Shown here in pieces: positions 52,667 to 63,840 of a stretch of DNA of 64,000 nt (the stretch's first letter is position 1; each line of letters opens with the position of its first letter). The position numbers and the translations under genes were made by a program. Source of the DNA: Hormiphora californensis (Eukaryota > Ctenophora > Tentaculata > Cydippida > Pleurobrachiidae); the NCBI GenBank assembly GCA_020137815.1, contig CM035357.1:2574432-2638431 (forward strand). The letters are read 5' to 3'. Below the pieces are notes generated by a model. It was not told where the DNA came from and did not search any database. It saw nothing but the letters and a program-made list of their open reading frames with translations.

Positions 52667-55039
52667 ATGGAGAGGTTCTGCGAGTTAAACCTGAAGTTCC
52701 CTACAAAGCCTGAGAAACAAGATGAATTTGTGTATCTCTGTGGGAGGATGGGGTACCGGACCATTGCTTTTAACGTCACTGTTGATGCTAATAAAGGTAT
52801 CAAGCAGGAACCGACCGAAACAAGTAAACAACCAATCAGAACTCGTTATTTAGGTCACGTGACTGGTTATCAGCCAATCAGGGACCAGTATTTCCTGATT
52901 CGGTCGGTTCCTGGTTTCAAGCAACTTATTTGTCTCATAGAGTTACTGCACCAAATTTTAGCACTCCGCGATATCTGCAACTAAGGTAGACTGGGGGGGG
53001 GTATTTTGGTTGTTTACCCGACCATTGCTTTTAACGTCACTGTTGATCTGCTAATAAAGGCAAACAAGTTCGGTTGATATTATCAGCTGATATAGTGGGG
53101 TCTCCAGTGTTTCTAAATTCTAAATAGTAGTGGGGTCTCGAGAGTGGTTCTAAATTAATCTTTAACGCCATTCTCGAGTGTAAATTCTAAATTCAGATTG
53201 GTTTGCAGCTATGCAATGATATTGGGTCGTTTTATTTGTACCCTTCTACCAGCTGATCCCTAAATACATATACGATTAGGTTCTCTAAATCTCTTCACCA
53301 CTAAAATACAACATTTTTTGGGACCTCCCCGCCAGGGCTGGCTCCAGCCCGATATTTCTGGGGGGGGGAGGGGTGCAGTGGCACCCCCTGCACCCCCCAC
53401 CTGGAGCCAGCCCTGCTCCCCGCACTAACATATTTTATCACTCAGAGTTGTCTATACATCACTAACACATCCTCTCAATCCACGCAGTGTTTATAAAGAA
53501 CCAGCTAAAGGTTGACCTACCAGAGTTGAGAGTCACTGAGAACCCGACCAATATGAGGATCCTGAGGAGACTTACCATTGTTGTTAGCGATAGTAACCAC
53601 ATTCGGGCATTCAACTCTCCAATAGTGAGTATACCGCGTGGGCCAATAAAAAGGGAGGGTCTTAAATCTTAGATTTCTCCGGTACCTTAATTCCTAACTC
53701 GATATATTGCATTCAGTTAAGGAAGTTTGATATTGTTGCTGTGCAGCCTAAAACAGAGGATCTGCTAAACCAATGCATTGCGTAAGTAGCAAATCAGGAA
53801 CCGACCGACACAAGTAAACAACCAATTAGAACTCGTTATTAGGTCACGTCACTGGTTATCAGCCAATCAGGGACAGTATTTCCTGATTTGGTCGGTTCCT
53901 GTAGCTAATCCTCTCCCTGGACATTTTTTCTTATTCTCACTCCCAAATTCTACTTGGAGTTCACTCCAGAAACTTTTGTCTATCCCCATAATGGTGACAT
54001 GACCTGGCCATTTCCCTACCTAGACCCCTTCCATACCCAGTTTCTCTCCTTCCTATTGGTATATATCACATCCCCAGTGACCAAAGTGAGCTCACGTGAC
54101 TCGTGAGGTGTGTCTTCCCAACTGCTGGTTCATTACAGGCGGTGTAACAACAACATTCAGATACTCTCACTGGACCTGACAAGACCCCTTCCCTATCGGT
54201 TAAAACACACCCACATACAACCATGCCAGCTAAACAACGTTTATGTAGAGGTATACAAATCCCATCTTGTTCTAGCAAACCCTGATTTAAATTTAATGCT
54301 AAACCACCCTAAACCACTACATGACTGTTGTGAACGCCACACATACTCGAGAGGGCAGTCTTTTTTTTAGACAATATAATTCCTGACCTGCAGTACCACA
54401 ACAATATCGCTATGAACATTTCAACAACCACAATGGTCGTTGAACTTCAATTCCATGTCACAGGTCTGCTACGTGTCAGCGATCAAAGACTCTGCCACAT
54501 GTCGGAATATTGTCTCAAATTGTCGGGATATAAACTGGGTATCACGAAGCAGAGGTCTCTTAGTTTCGTCGGGGGCGGAGGATCCACTTTTTGTTAGAGG
54601 TTAGTTCACATCAGTTGTACGTAGAGACGCGGGGGTAACGGTAGAGCACTTATAGGTTACAGCTATCAATCAACCCGATATATGGGAACAATGTTACGAT
54701 TTGATTAAGTTAAATATTAGAGGTTAGCTCAACCTTTACTGATCTGTAACAATATAATATTTCCAAAGGTAACCATGGCAACCCATATTCCCACCAGGCC
54801 CGTACGACGTGATGAATCTCATGACCGTATTTGGAATTCCTTTCAAAACAGCCCGAGCTGGGCTCAGTACGAACCCTCAGGCTGTCATCCTCAAGGGTCG
54901 GAGTAGGTCCCAGACTTTCAATGGACTAGTAGAGAAGGTTGAGGGAGTGGGGGAGAGTTTAGTTGAAAAGTTGAGGTTATCAAAGGAGGGGGAGGAATTT
55001 GAGGAGAGTGCGAGTAAGAAACACAAGAGTGGAAGTTAG
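52667..55039 (+). CDS. RPP30: RPP30, RNase P/MRP protein subunit p30
   Basis: Protein subunit of nuclear RNase P and RNase MRP, needed for tRNA 5' maturation and pre-rRNA processing. It belongs to the p30 family with a PHP-like TIM-barrel fold. Exons: 52667-52796, 53488-53624, 53717-53781, 54139-54250, 54464-54599 and 54798-55039, all GT-AG and in phase, total about 275 residues (human 268). Hallmarks: LGY-type MGYRTIAFNVTVD, ILRRLTIVVSDSNHIRAFNS, FDIVAVQPKTEDLLNQCIA, IQILSLDLTRPLPYRLK, VCYVSAIKDSATCRNIVSN, GLLVSSGAEDPLFVRGPYDV, and a Lys/Glu/Ser-rich tail ending KKHKSGS. Introns 1 and 3 each carry a family-A hAT MITE a few bases after the donor. Confidence 0.88.
52805..52913. mobile_element. 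hAT MITE family A, TSD GTATCAAG/GTTTCAAG
   Basis: 109 bp with ends CAGGAACCGACCGA / TCGGTCGGTTCCTG. The 8-bp duplications are 52797-52804 and 52914-52921 (7 of 8 identical). The left duplication begins exactly at the GT of the RPP30 intron 1 donor. It contains CACGTGAC. Confidence 0.9.
53016..53063 (+). repeat. Intronic duplicate of the RPP30 exon 1 3' end
   Basis: CGACCATTGCTTTTAACGTC and the following bases repeat 52757-52796 with a 2-base insertion. The duplicate ends AAAGGCAAAC where the true donor reads AAAGGTATC, so it lacks a donor site. Confidence 0.75.
53333..53415. mobile_element. 83-bp hAT MITE (family B), TSD CTCCCCGC
   Basis: Ends CAGGGCTGGCTCCAG / CTGGAGCCAGCCCTG, with perfect 8-bp duplications at 53325-53332 and 53416-53423. 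G/C-homopolymer-rich centre. In RPP30 intron 1. Confidence 0.9.
53795..53901. mobile_element. hAT MITE family A, TSD TAGCAAAT/TAGCTAAT
   Basis: 107 bp, same ends as the 52805 copy (CAGGAACCGACCGA ... GGTCGGTTCCTG). Duplications are at 53787-53794 and 53902-53909. It starts 13 bases after the exon 3 end, just past the donor GTAAGT. Confidence 0.9.
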
Positions 55040-55164
55040 TGGGTGTAACTTTTTAATTAATTTATTGACTGATTTTAATAAACTTCGCTGTTTTAATCTT
55101 TTTTGTAGAGTAATCAAGTTTAAAATTTATCAAAATCTCTCATTACAGCCAAGATGATGTTAAA

Positions 55165-56193
55165 ATGATAAGACGACCATTTGAGGGGCTTGTCATACGA
55201 AAACAACTGCTATGCTTCCAATATCTCTCCTCCAATCCTGATCCCCGATATCTTTCCTCCAACCCTGCGCGCCGATATCTCTCCTCCAACCTAGTCCCTG
55301 ATCCCTCCCCAGTGAGGACCACCCCACCACCCAGAGCAACAACCAAACCCATCACCAAACCAAGTTACGCTCCCCAAGCAGGGTTCATATCCCAGCCGCA
55401 CAGCATCTCCTCCGCATCTCCTCCACAAAAACGAAGGAGATTTGATCGGCTACTGGAACTAACACCCCGTTTTAGTAAGGGAGTGGGAAAGATCCAACTG
55501 GCGCACAATGAGACTCTCGTCATGAAGATGTTCAAGAAGGATCGGGCGGATCTGGCAGCGATCCAGAGAGTCTTTACATGGCACTATCTGGCCATTGGTT
55601 TCCTTCTCTCCACCACTCTGAGCTCAGATCTCTTTGTGTATGACATTGTGTGTTGCAGTGTGATGTTGGCTACACTCCTCCGGGTAAACAGACACTTTCA
55701 CGCCAAGAAAACTGGCAGTGTGACGGAGATTGTGTTGGTTGAGGGTGGGAGGGTGAGAGTTCAGCAGCTCACCTGGTGGGGTGGTAGTAGAACCTCCTAT
55801 CACCCTGTTGAGGAGTGTAGTTTGGGGTCAATGGACACTCTGGGACGAGTCACGGGGAAGACAGTTCCGGTGGAGTGGGACCGGGCTAAGATGTTTATTG
55901 GCGAGGGAGAGTGGGTGAAGTATAGAGAGGAAGAGCTGGCAAGGACCCATAAGAGATGGTTTGCACCCTACCCTGTTGATAGAGTCACGTCAACTGAGGT
56001 ACTGTATCCGGAGAGGAGGGCTGACGTTCTTGATGTAAAGGAGAGTGAGGAGGTACTGGGATCTGTAAAGGAGAGGGAGGAGGTATCGGGATCTAATAAG
56101 GGGGTATTGGGATCGAAGGAGGAGGTATTGGAAATTAAGAGTGAAGAGGAGGGTAGTGTTAAATATGTAAAAACTGAAAAACAAGATTGGTAA
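55165..56193 (+). CDS. TMEM186-like mitochondrial membrane protein
   Basis: Single-exon 342-aa ORF. An N-terminal arginine/serine-rich region could be a mitochondrial presequence. Two adjacent hydrophobic segments follow (YLAIGFLLSTTLSSDLFVYD, and IVCCSVMLATLL). After them comes EIVLVEGGRVRVQQLTWWGG and the HPVEECS motif, matching TMEM186 (xTGxRLRVAHLTFWGxRxxxxxPVEDV) of the TMEM70/186/223 family. In mammals TMEM186 belongs to the complex I assembly machinery. The C-terminal 70 residues are an extra acidic tail of short VLGS-KEREEV-like repeats absent from the vertebrate protein. An acceptor-like CATTACAG lies just upstream and the first ATG there is followed by a stop two codons later, so the second ATG is used. 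126 bp after RPP30. Confidence 0.62.
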   Translation: MIRRPFEGLVIRKQLLCFQYLSSNPDPRYLSSNPARRYLSSNLVPDPSPVRTTPPPRATTKPITKPSYAPQAGFISQPHSISSASPPQKRRRFDRLLELTPRFSKGVGKIQLAHNETLVMKMFKKDRADLAAIQRVFTWHYLAIGFLLSTTLSSDLFVYDIVCCSVMLATLLRVNRHFHAKKTGSVTEIVLVEGGRVRVQQLTWWGGSRTSYHPVEECSLGSMDTLGRVTGKTVPVEWDRAKMFIGEGEWVKYREEELARTHKRWFAPYPVDRVTSTEVLYPERRADVLDVKESEEVLGSVKEREEVSGSNKGVLGSKEEVLEIKSEEEGSVKYVKTEKQDW

Positions 56194-56204
56194 TTTACTA
56201 TTTG

Positions 56205-56697
56205 CCCAGTGCCCCGAATTTCAGAAATCTAAAAAAATATTTTTCTAAGCCTTCAGCTAGGCTGCAAGATTCTATTCGCTAGGCTGCAAATTTTTGCTCG
56301 GTCTCGGCTGCTACGCAGCCTCGACCTCGCGATGTACGTCAGCATCGTAAAAGTTGGACTAATAGAGAAAAAATCGGAATTAGTACCATTTTCGGGGCAA
56401 AATCATCGTGCAGCCCAGAATGGGAAAATTTCCTCGAAATTTTCTGCAGCCGGGCTGCAAGAATCTCGACACCGAAAATCGAAATACATATGTATATGAC
56501 ACCATTCTGGGACGCCTTATTAGCACTGTTAGACAATATGGGATATTAAACATGTGATTCGGGGAAGCTTATTTATATTTTCTGCAGTCCGGGCTGCAAT
56601 ATCAGTCGACGTTATTTTATTTAGGCTGCAAAGAATCAGTGAGGCTGCAAATATTTGCTCAAAAAATTACACGGGTTTGCAATATCGGGGCACTGGG
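56205..56697. mobile_element. 493-bp TIR element with 8-bp TSD ACTATTTG
   Basis: Ends CCCAGTGCCCCGA / TCGGGGCACTGGG; perfect duplications at 56197-56204 and 56698-56705. The interior carries many GGCTGCAA motifs in both orientations. hAT-like by duplication length. Begins 11 bases after the TMEM186-like stop codon, in its 3' UTR. Confidence 0.9.
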
Positions 56698-56953
56698 ACT
56701 ATTTGGGGCAGTTTGTTGTATGTATTTGATAAACGTTTTTACAGAACTAGTAGTTTTTGAGTGGTGGTATGAATACAATATCTAAGATGTGGTAGACTGT
56801 GTCCTAAACCCCAACACTACTATCATCCCGAGCCACTATTATCCCTTTTTTCATCACCTCCCCCGCCCCCATACTATCTACCCCCACCCGAGTGCCCCCA
56901 ACTACCCCTATTTACCAACACTATCATCAGGATGTAAGATATATATATTCTTG

Positions 56954-58364
56954 ATGGCAGTTCCACTTTATTGTATCCTCTGTGAGGATACTTACTCAAC
57001 CGTGAGTACAGTATTATACAATAGTATGTCAACCGGTTGTCTCTATTTTCTCTTTGTCAAGTACCTTTGATGCAAAATTAGTCATAAGGCACGATAAATC
57101 ATGATATAACATGAGAGCAGTTTGGATATATAGAGTTGGGTCAACAGAATTTTATCTCCCATCTTCTCTTCAGTCGTACGAGTATCTCCGTCATGAGAGG
57201 GCCTCCACACATTTGGAGTTTTTCGGCCAGTTCATGGATGAACTTGATGTCGGGGCTCTTCTGTGCACATGCTGCTTCAAGGTATTATAATCGAGAGCTG
57301 ATATATTTCCTGGCGCCAGGTATAATAGTTAGTTAGACATATTATCGTGGACATCAGGCGTCACTATGTATTCTCTTTCACGAAATGCTAAAGCTTTTAA
57401 AAAACTGATGTATGCTTTGGGGCTTGGACGCATAAAATATTTTATGAAGGAGCACTGTTGCCTAGCAAATTATTCGAAACTTCCCGAATTGAAACCCCCA
57501 ATTCCCCCAGTCAGTGTCGTCGGTAGCTGAATGGCAGGACCACATAAAAGAAGAGGAGCATGGTGACAGTGTTGTGCAAGCTGACCTACTGGGAAAACGG
57601 TAATTTTACCTCAACTTCAAACTATGTCCTGCCTTTTATTTCTTCCGTGTATAGATTCAATTCGCTAACTGTTTTCATTCATTATTATTACCAGCTTCTC
57701 AATCAATTTAAAATCACACACAGGGCTGTATGGGGTGTCCCTGCTGTTAAGCTTGAGGACGGCTCAATCAAATTGTGCAACTCTTTTGAAGAGCTCTATG
57801 GAACTGGATGGGTGGAACCGAACCCTCTTGGAACCGAACTAATCATTGGCATGAATTGTATTCAGGTAAAGCCAAACTCTAAAGGGTTGTTTCTAAACCA
57901 TTATTCTAAAATGAGATATTAAATTATTAAATTATTCTAAAATGACGTGTTTCCAATACTTATACAGTTTCCAATTCCAAGGTTCTCAAGATGGACCCAG
58001 TTAACCCGTCCTACCACTGCAGTGTTTGTGATGTTAAATTTCATCACACCGATCGACAACATCTTTTAGGTCAGTAATTGTAGCATTTAGATCCGAAATC
58101 CAATCACCCAACTGGCAACTGTTTAGATCCGCAATCGTTTGAAAATGGTGAATAGTAAAGAAAGTCTAAACTAACCAAAAATTGCTCTAAACAATGTTGA
58201 ACAGAAATGTTTTTGACAGGTCGCGAGCATACCATAAATGTAATATGGAACTGGGAGCCTGCTACAGCTGACAGAATAGCAAAGGGGCTGGACTTCCCTA
58301 AACCTACTACACGGCAAAAGGTAGTTATAGGCGTCTCTCTCTCACTTTCTCTCACTCTCTCTCA

Positions 58365-58407
<43 letters not shown>

Positions 58408-58413
58408 TCTCTC

Positions 58414-58499
<86 letters not shown>

Positions 58500-58946
58500 G
58501 CAGCTGCTGAAATGGAAATGATGATTAAGAAGGTTTTCCATCTGGAGAAAGATAAGCTAACAGAAAGACAGGCTGATGTCTACCAACTGTTGATTAGCAA
58601 GAAAAAACCAACTGATTTAAGGTAAGAAACTAATTTCAATATCTTATCGACACACATGCGCCTTCTGAATGGGTGAAATATTTAAGGTATAAGCAATACA
58701 TGGTTTCTTAAGCTATCTAAAATATTTTACTTGTTTGTTTTGTGATTGCTGCGTCTGGAGGATGACCTGCCCGTAGAGGCCGCACCGAACACGCTTATTA
58801 GGCGCCCCAGCACGTCCTCCACTCCGCCGTAGCAAGGCCACCCACCAATCAGTTTATGCAGAGCATGTTACTTCAGACGCTCCAGGAAGACCGTGGTCAA
58901 CCACTGGCGACACCGAGCGGCGAGAGAGAAAACGAGCAGGTATTGA
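56954..58946 (+). CDS. Protein with three U1/matrin-type C2H2 zinc fingers
   Basis: Exons: 56954-57001, 57174-57281, 57511-57599, 57655-57865, 57982-58069, 58220-58320, 58500-58621 and 58862-58946 (TGA), phases consistent, about 285 residues. Finger 1: CILC-x12-H-x5-H (across exons 1-2). Finger 2: CTCC-x12-H-x5-H (FKSVSSVAEWQDHIKEEEH). Finger 3: CSVC-x10-H-x5-H (DVKFHHTDRQHLLGREH). The H-x5-H spacing is that of U1-C/matrin/ZNF346-type fingers, which often bind RNA or dsRNA. A middle stretch (AVWGVPAVKLEDGSIKLCNS) and a lysine-rich helical C-terminus have no match I can name. The last exon is the least certain. AATAAA at 59269-59274. Confidence 0.68.
58345..58498. repeat. (CT)n microsatellite forming most of an intron
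   Basis: CT-rich array that fills intron 58321-58499 of the zinc-finger gene and runs straight into its 3' splice site. Confidence 0.95.
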
Positions 58947-59720
58947 GTGCGTTAGAGATCAGATATTAGAGGTACTGTGTTGAAAGATACAGAAAAGGAG
59001 CACTATTTGACAGAATGACTGAACCAAACTAGGCGATACGGTTGTAAAGTGATAGATTAAGGATTAAAGAGAGACTTAGACGGGTGTATGTCGGTGTAAC
59101 AGACCATTCAAAATGAACCAAATATGAAACTGCAAATGTATGAACTGTTTTCCAGTGCAGTGTTTGTTGAGTTTTCTACGCGTCATAATCGCCAGCGCCC
59201 AGCACGGGGACAGAGGATGATTTTTTTTCTAGAATTGCGATCGGTACGATCGCCCCAGACCCCCAGTCAATAAAATGAATATTTATCTATCTTATCTTAT
59301 CAATATGAATAGTTTATCAACTAGATCGTAACATTACGCACCGGTGCGAAGAGGACGGTCTTATATGAGACAATATATGCCCCATATATAATAGTTCAAA
59401 CAACACCTTTATGGTACAGTTGTTACGTTTGATAAGGTGTTAAAACATCGGGTCTCAGCTGTTACAATTTGGTAGCTTGGTAAAATAGTTAGTGGATATA
59501 TAAGTATAATTAATAAACCCGGGTTTATATGTAGCAGGTCACCCGCTACATATAATAAACCCGGGTAGCGGGTGATTCGATACACCATAAAACCCGACCA
59601 AAGGGAGGGGTTTATACTTTTTATAAGCAAGGATTTATTGATTATAAGTTTTAGCGGCAAAAACATCCATGTGTGGGGTATATCAGACAAATTTTCACCC
59701 GCTGATATTTATGTATTATA
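58947..59720. other. 3' UTR/intergenic
   Basis: Apart from the AATAAA, it holds an imperfect palindrome around 59515-59575 (AAACCCGGGTTT, then ATATGTAGC...GCTACATAT). No gene is supported; the 93-aa minus frame (59690-59409) has no recognised domain. Confidence 0.5.
59269..59274 (+). promoter_or_regulatory. Polyadenylation signal AATAAA
   Basis: Hexamer about 320 bases after the zinc-finger gene stop. Confidence 0.45.
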
Positions 59721-61968
59721 CCGTAATCTGGGGTAACTTTGTTTTGCAGGGTAACTTTGGACACTTTCAAAATTTGGCTTTAGTCCAAAATTACCAACAG
59801 ATAACGACATATTTGGCATAATTTTTGGGTGTACAAGTAATTGACCCACAAATGTCTAACTAACGGTACAATTATTTTTTTCAATTCTATGCTAATTGGC
59901 TCCTAATTAGGGGCAAACATAATTGATCTCAAAATCGCTAAAAATGTTCAAATCAAAATGGGTACCATAGATTTGACCGGGCTAATGACCGAATCAAGTT
60001 TGCTCCATAGAGTGGAAGTGTTTCGATCAAATAATTCGGGGCACCATTTTTCAAACCCGATCAATTACTTTAATTGAGACTAATAGGGGTGGCTAATGTT
60101 AACCCACCGTTTTTTGAATTTTGGGGTAACTTTGGACTTTTGAACTTTTGATGTCTTTTTTGCCTTAGACCCTCTCTGAATTGTTTAGGGCTGATATAAC
60201 CAAGATTCAGCCCACTCCACGCCCATTTCCATCTATATATTCGATAGGTTAGTGAAAACAACTAGGATTTGGACTATTTTATGGAGCTAAATCACAGAAA
60301 TCCGGCCTGAAACCCATCAAACTTCAATAATTTGGGGCCCCCCATCCACCCCGCAGCTTGTCAGATGGCATTGGCTCTCCAGGCGAGTGTGTTAGTTCTT
60401 GTAGACAATCTATACAGGAGCATGGAGATACCAAAACTCCTTTATTTAGCAAGTACAGTCGGACCCCGATTTAGTGGCATCCTCGGGGGAAAGAAATCCT
60501 GCCACTAAATCGGGGTGCCACTAAATCGGGGTGAGCCATATTTGGCCCATAAAAACCTATTTTATGCCCAAAATGCTATACTAAGACTAAAGACACCTCT
60601 AACTGTTATATGCAATATTCATGTATTGATGACATGATCATTTCTGATTAGAAATAGAAAACTATAAAACAACTTTTTCAAAAAAATTGTGAAAAATTTT
60701 CTAAGTCCAGCCCGTCCGATTTGTGTTTCGAATCGGTGCAGCTTCCTGGATGTCCTGTCTAATTAGCGGGTTCGAAACGAATCGATACGTGATACCTTGC
60801 CGAATCGGGGCACCCTAAGCGGGTAAGGAAGTATCAAAATTTCAAAATAACTTTTTCTCTCAAAATTTATGGGGAGCACCGATCAAAGCATTGACAATCA
60901 GAGTCGAACAAGGCAAGACAATCATACTGTAAAATTTTTCAAAAAAAAGTTTTAAAATTTTTGAAGGTATACCAGCCACCTCCGAATCGTGTTTCGAATC
61001 GGTGCATCTTATCGCATGTCCTGATGCTAATTAGACGGTTCGGAACGAATCGAAACGTGATCCCCATCGAATCGAAATTTTGACGCTCGGTGAACTTATG
61101 ATTCAATGGCCCCATGGGGATCACGTATCGGTTCGTTCCGAACCGTCTAATTAGCAGCAGGGCATGCGATAAGATTCACTGATTCGAAACACGATTCGGA
61201 CGTGGCTGGTATTCCTTTGAAAAATTTTCAAAAAAATTTCACAAAAAAATTTTTGGGGGAAAAAAGTCCTGCCACTAAATCGGGGTGCCACTAAATCGGG
61301 GGCCACTAAATCGGGGTCCGACTGTACCCATAAGTAGACCACTTCCTGTCTATTCAATTCAGCAAAAAGAACTAACACACTCGCCTAGAGGTTCAACACC
61401 ATCCACCAAACCACAGGGTGGACGAGGGACCCCAAACCACCGAAGTTTGATGGGTTTCAGGCCGGATGTGGCAACCTCTAAATCAAGTCCGATTGAGCTG
61501 AAATTTTATTTGGTGGTTAGTTTCATTATTCCTCACACCCAAAAAAGTTGAGCCGAGATCAATCATTTTTTTAAAATCATGGGGCGTTTGGCTAACCCTA
61601 TTGTTCTTTTTTAATTTATTGACCCATTTAAACTCCATTTAAACATTTTAGGTTCATTTATGTATCATTACAAAATGTTCGGATTTATGTTTGTTCCAAT
61701 ATTACTATCGTGGGGTAACTTTGGACGGGTGTCCAAAGTTACCCCACCCTCATTCCAAAGTTACCCCATGCCCTAAAACCCCACTTACACTAAAATACAC
61801 GTTAATTAATGTAATTAAATGAAAGGGGACCAAAAATTTCACTAGTTATATCTGGTGTACTAGGTCTGGAACGGGATTATTTGGTTCAAAAATTTTCGAG
61901 TGTGGTTCTGGCAAGGAGTTATTTTAGGAGAATGCTAAAAAGTGGTACAAAGTTACCCCAACTTACGG
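59721..61968. mobile_element. Tc1/mariner-like foldback element, TA target, with nested pogo-like insert
   Basis: Ends CCGTAATCTGGGGTAACTTT and AAAGTTACCCCAACTTACGG, flanked by TA (59719-59720 and 61969-61970). Inverted similarity continues inward (for example 60301-60325 with about 61440-61465, and GTGTTAGTTCT at 60391 with AACTAACACAC near 61371). The motif GGGGTAACTTTGGAC is repeated inside both arms. Without the nested 869-bp element it is about 1.4 kb. No transposase is recognised. Confidence 0.75.
60456..61324. mobile_element. pogo/Tigger-like non-autonomous element, TA target
   Basis: Ends CAGTCGGACCCCGATTTAGT and CTAAATCGGGGTCCGACTG, flanked by TA (60454-60455 and 61325-61326). The interior contains a long hairpin around 60960-61210, whose left arm partly recurs at 60710-60790. 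No transposase. Inserted inside the 59721-61968 element. Confidence 0.88.
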
Positions 61969-62141
61969 TAGGTTCTAAAGTGATATTATCTATCTTGTCT
62001 TTTTCCAGGTTCCAAAATATTAGTTTTTCTTTTATCTTGAGAATGATTGGGGCGAGTATGATGGTGCGGTAAGCCTTGGGGTTGTTGTAGTCGTCTTTTC
62101 CTGGTTTCGGTAAGAAGATGCCTGTGCTAGTTTTCCAGTTA

Positions 62142-62295
62142 CAGTCGGACCTCGATTTAGTGGCATCCTCGGGGGAAAGGGGTTTGTCCACTAAATCGGG
62201 GTCAAATAATGTTAATTTCCTATATCGGGGGAAAAAATCCTGCCACTAAATCGGGGTGCCACTAAATCGGGGGCCACTAAATCGGGGTCCGACTA
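62142..62295. mobile_element. 154-bp pogo-like MITE, TA target
   Basis: Ends CAGTCGGACCTCGATTTAGT and AATCGGGGTCCGACTA, flanked by TA (62140-62141 and 62296-62297). It splits the LINE RT frame between SYDIGQTPN and NWKTSTG. Confidence 0.88.
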
Positions 62296-62932
62296 TATTT
62301 GGTGTTTGACCGATGTCGTACGAACATTGGAATAGTTTTAGTAGCGGTTCTGCTACTGTGTCTATAGCGTTTTGTAACATGTTAGCTGTGATTTTGTCTG
62401 GGCCTGGGGCTTTGTTTGGTTTCATTGAGTTAATTGCGTCCTTGACTTCTGCTAGTTCAAATTTTAGGATTTCTTTTTCTTCCGTCGTTTGAATTTGGCA
62501 GATGTTGTTGGTAAACACGAGATATGTTGGTACTGGAAAATAAATTAACCGTTGGTATTATATTGTTGGTTGTTACGTGGTGTCTATTCCTCATAATGTG
62601 TCTTTTGCGTTTGTGGTGACTGAGCCGTCGGCCTTGTATACACAGTCTAGGCTCCTAGTTGAGCTGCCTCTGTTCTTACATATTTTATTGAGTCTAGATA
62701 TAGCTGGGGTACTTGCTATATTTTCCGTAAACTTTTCCCAGGCTTCTTTCTTGTGTGTTCGTTGTAGTCTGTTGAGAATGCTGTTCGCATTTTGTAATTC
62801 TTGTTGTGCCTGTAATGTTTTATTTTTTTCTGTATTTCTTCAGAATTTTCCTTGTTTTAGATATTTGTGCCTTTATTTCTTTGTTGTACCAGGGAGGTGG
62901 TTTGATTTTGTTAGTGCTATATATTAATACTA

Positions 62933-63840
62933 GGCTGTCCAGTAAATAATTTCGTTGGGCTTTTCTGGGAAAATAGTTTACGATAGAGCAAAATGGACTT
63001 CACCACTGTTTTTAGCACTCGATTTTGTATCGGAATATAATGCCTGATATCGGGATGTGGTTGTTCTCGGTTCCCACGAGGCCTCTTTCTATACCCCACT
63101 CTCGTTGCTGCTGCATATGGAAAATCACGATTTTCAAGTTTTAGTACTAAACCTGCTGTACTTCTTGAAAATTGTACATGAGTGATGTTTTGTTGCATCA
63201 AGCTGGTTCATTAGACAATTATCTTTCGTTTGAAATGTAATAAAAGATCCTATCTTTATTTTTCACTGAGCAATGGGCTTGCAAAAATTTTAGGTCAAAG
63301 TTAGAAACTTTCACTTCCGGGTCTCATCAGGATTGGCTTATAATCAAAAACTCTGCAGTAAAAGTTAGTTCTAAGTCAGTTCTAAGACGTAGTGAACCCA
63401 ATTATGTGATTGGTTGACTAAAAAAATTGAGTTATTGATGTTTTCAAAAATACCCGTAAAACAGGCCCAATTTTTTTGCACTTTGACGCTTTTTCATGTT
63501 ACATTAACTGTTCTATAGGTTATAAGTCAACACCTAGAGCCTAAAATCGCAAACATAGCTCATCCTTAGACAATTTGCTATCGATTAAGCACCATAGGAG
63601 CTAAAAAGACTGAACCAGTTTTCATAGGGCAGCGTTTAGAAAACTTTGGTAACCCCGTGCAGCAGCAACAAAAGTGGGGCAGAGAAAATAGCCTACTGGG
63701 AACCGAGAACAACCACATACCGATATCAGGCATTGTATTCCGATTCAAAATCGAGTGCTAAAAACAGTGGTGAGGTCCATTTTGCTCTATCTTAAACCAT
63801 TTTCCCAGAAAAGCTCAACGAAATTATTTACTGGACAGCC
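62933..63840. mobile_element. 908-bp mariner-like element with about 200-bp TIRs, TA target
   Basis: Ends GGCTGTCCAGTAAATAATTT and AAATTATTTACTGGACAGCC, flanked by TA (62931-62932 and 63841-63842). Arms about 62933-63130 and 63640-63840 match as inverted repeats with scattered differences. The interior is non-coding. The insertion splits the LINE linker between TTEYIL and the KPPPWYNKEIK stretch. Confidence 0.85.

Noticed and set aside
52797-53487. RPP30 intron 1 as a pure introner (intron made of one transposon)
   Set aside because: The MITE covers only 109 of about 690 bp, and the intron also holds a second MITE and an exon duplicate.
58207-58521. 104-aa ORF through the CT repeat
   Set aside because: Exon 58220-58320 is real, but the continuation is intron microsatellite; splicing to 58500 keeps the frame.
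62917-63201. 94-aa minus ORF in the mariner-like element
   Set aside because: Covers the terminal inverted repeat; no DDE/D transposase motifs.
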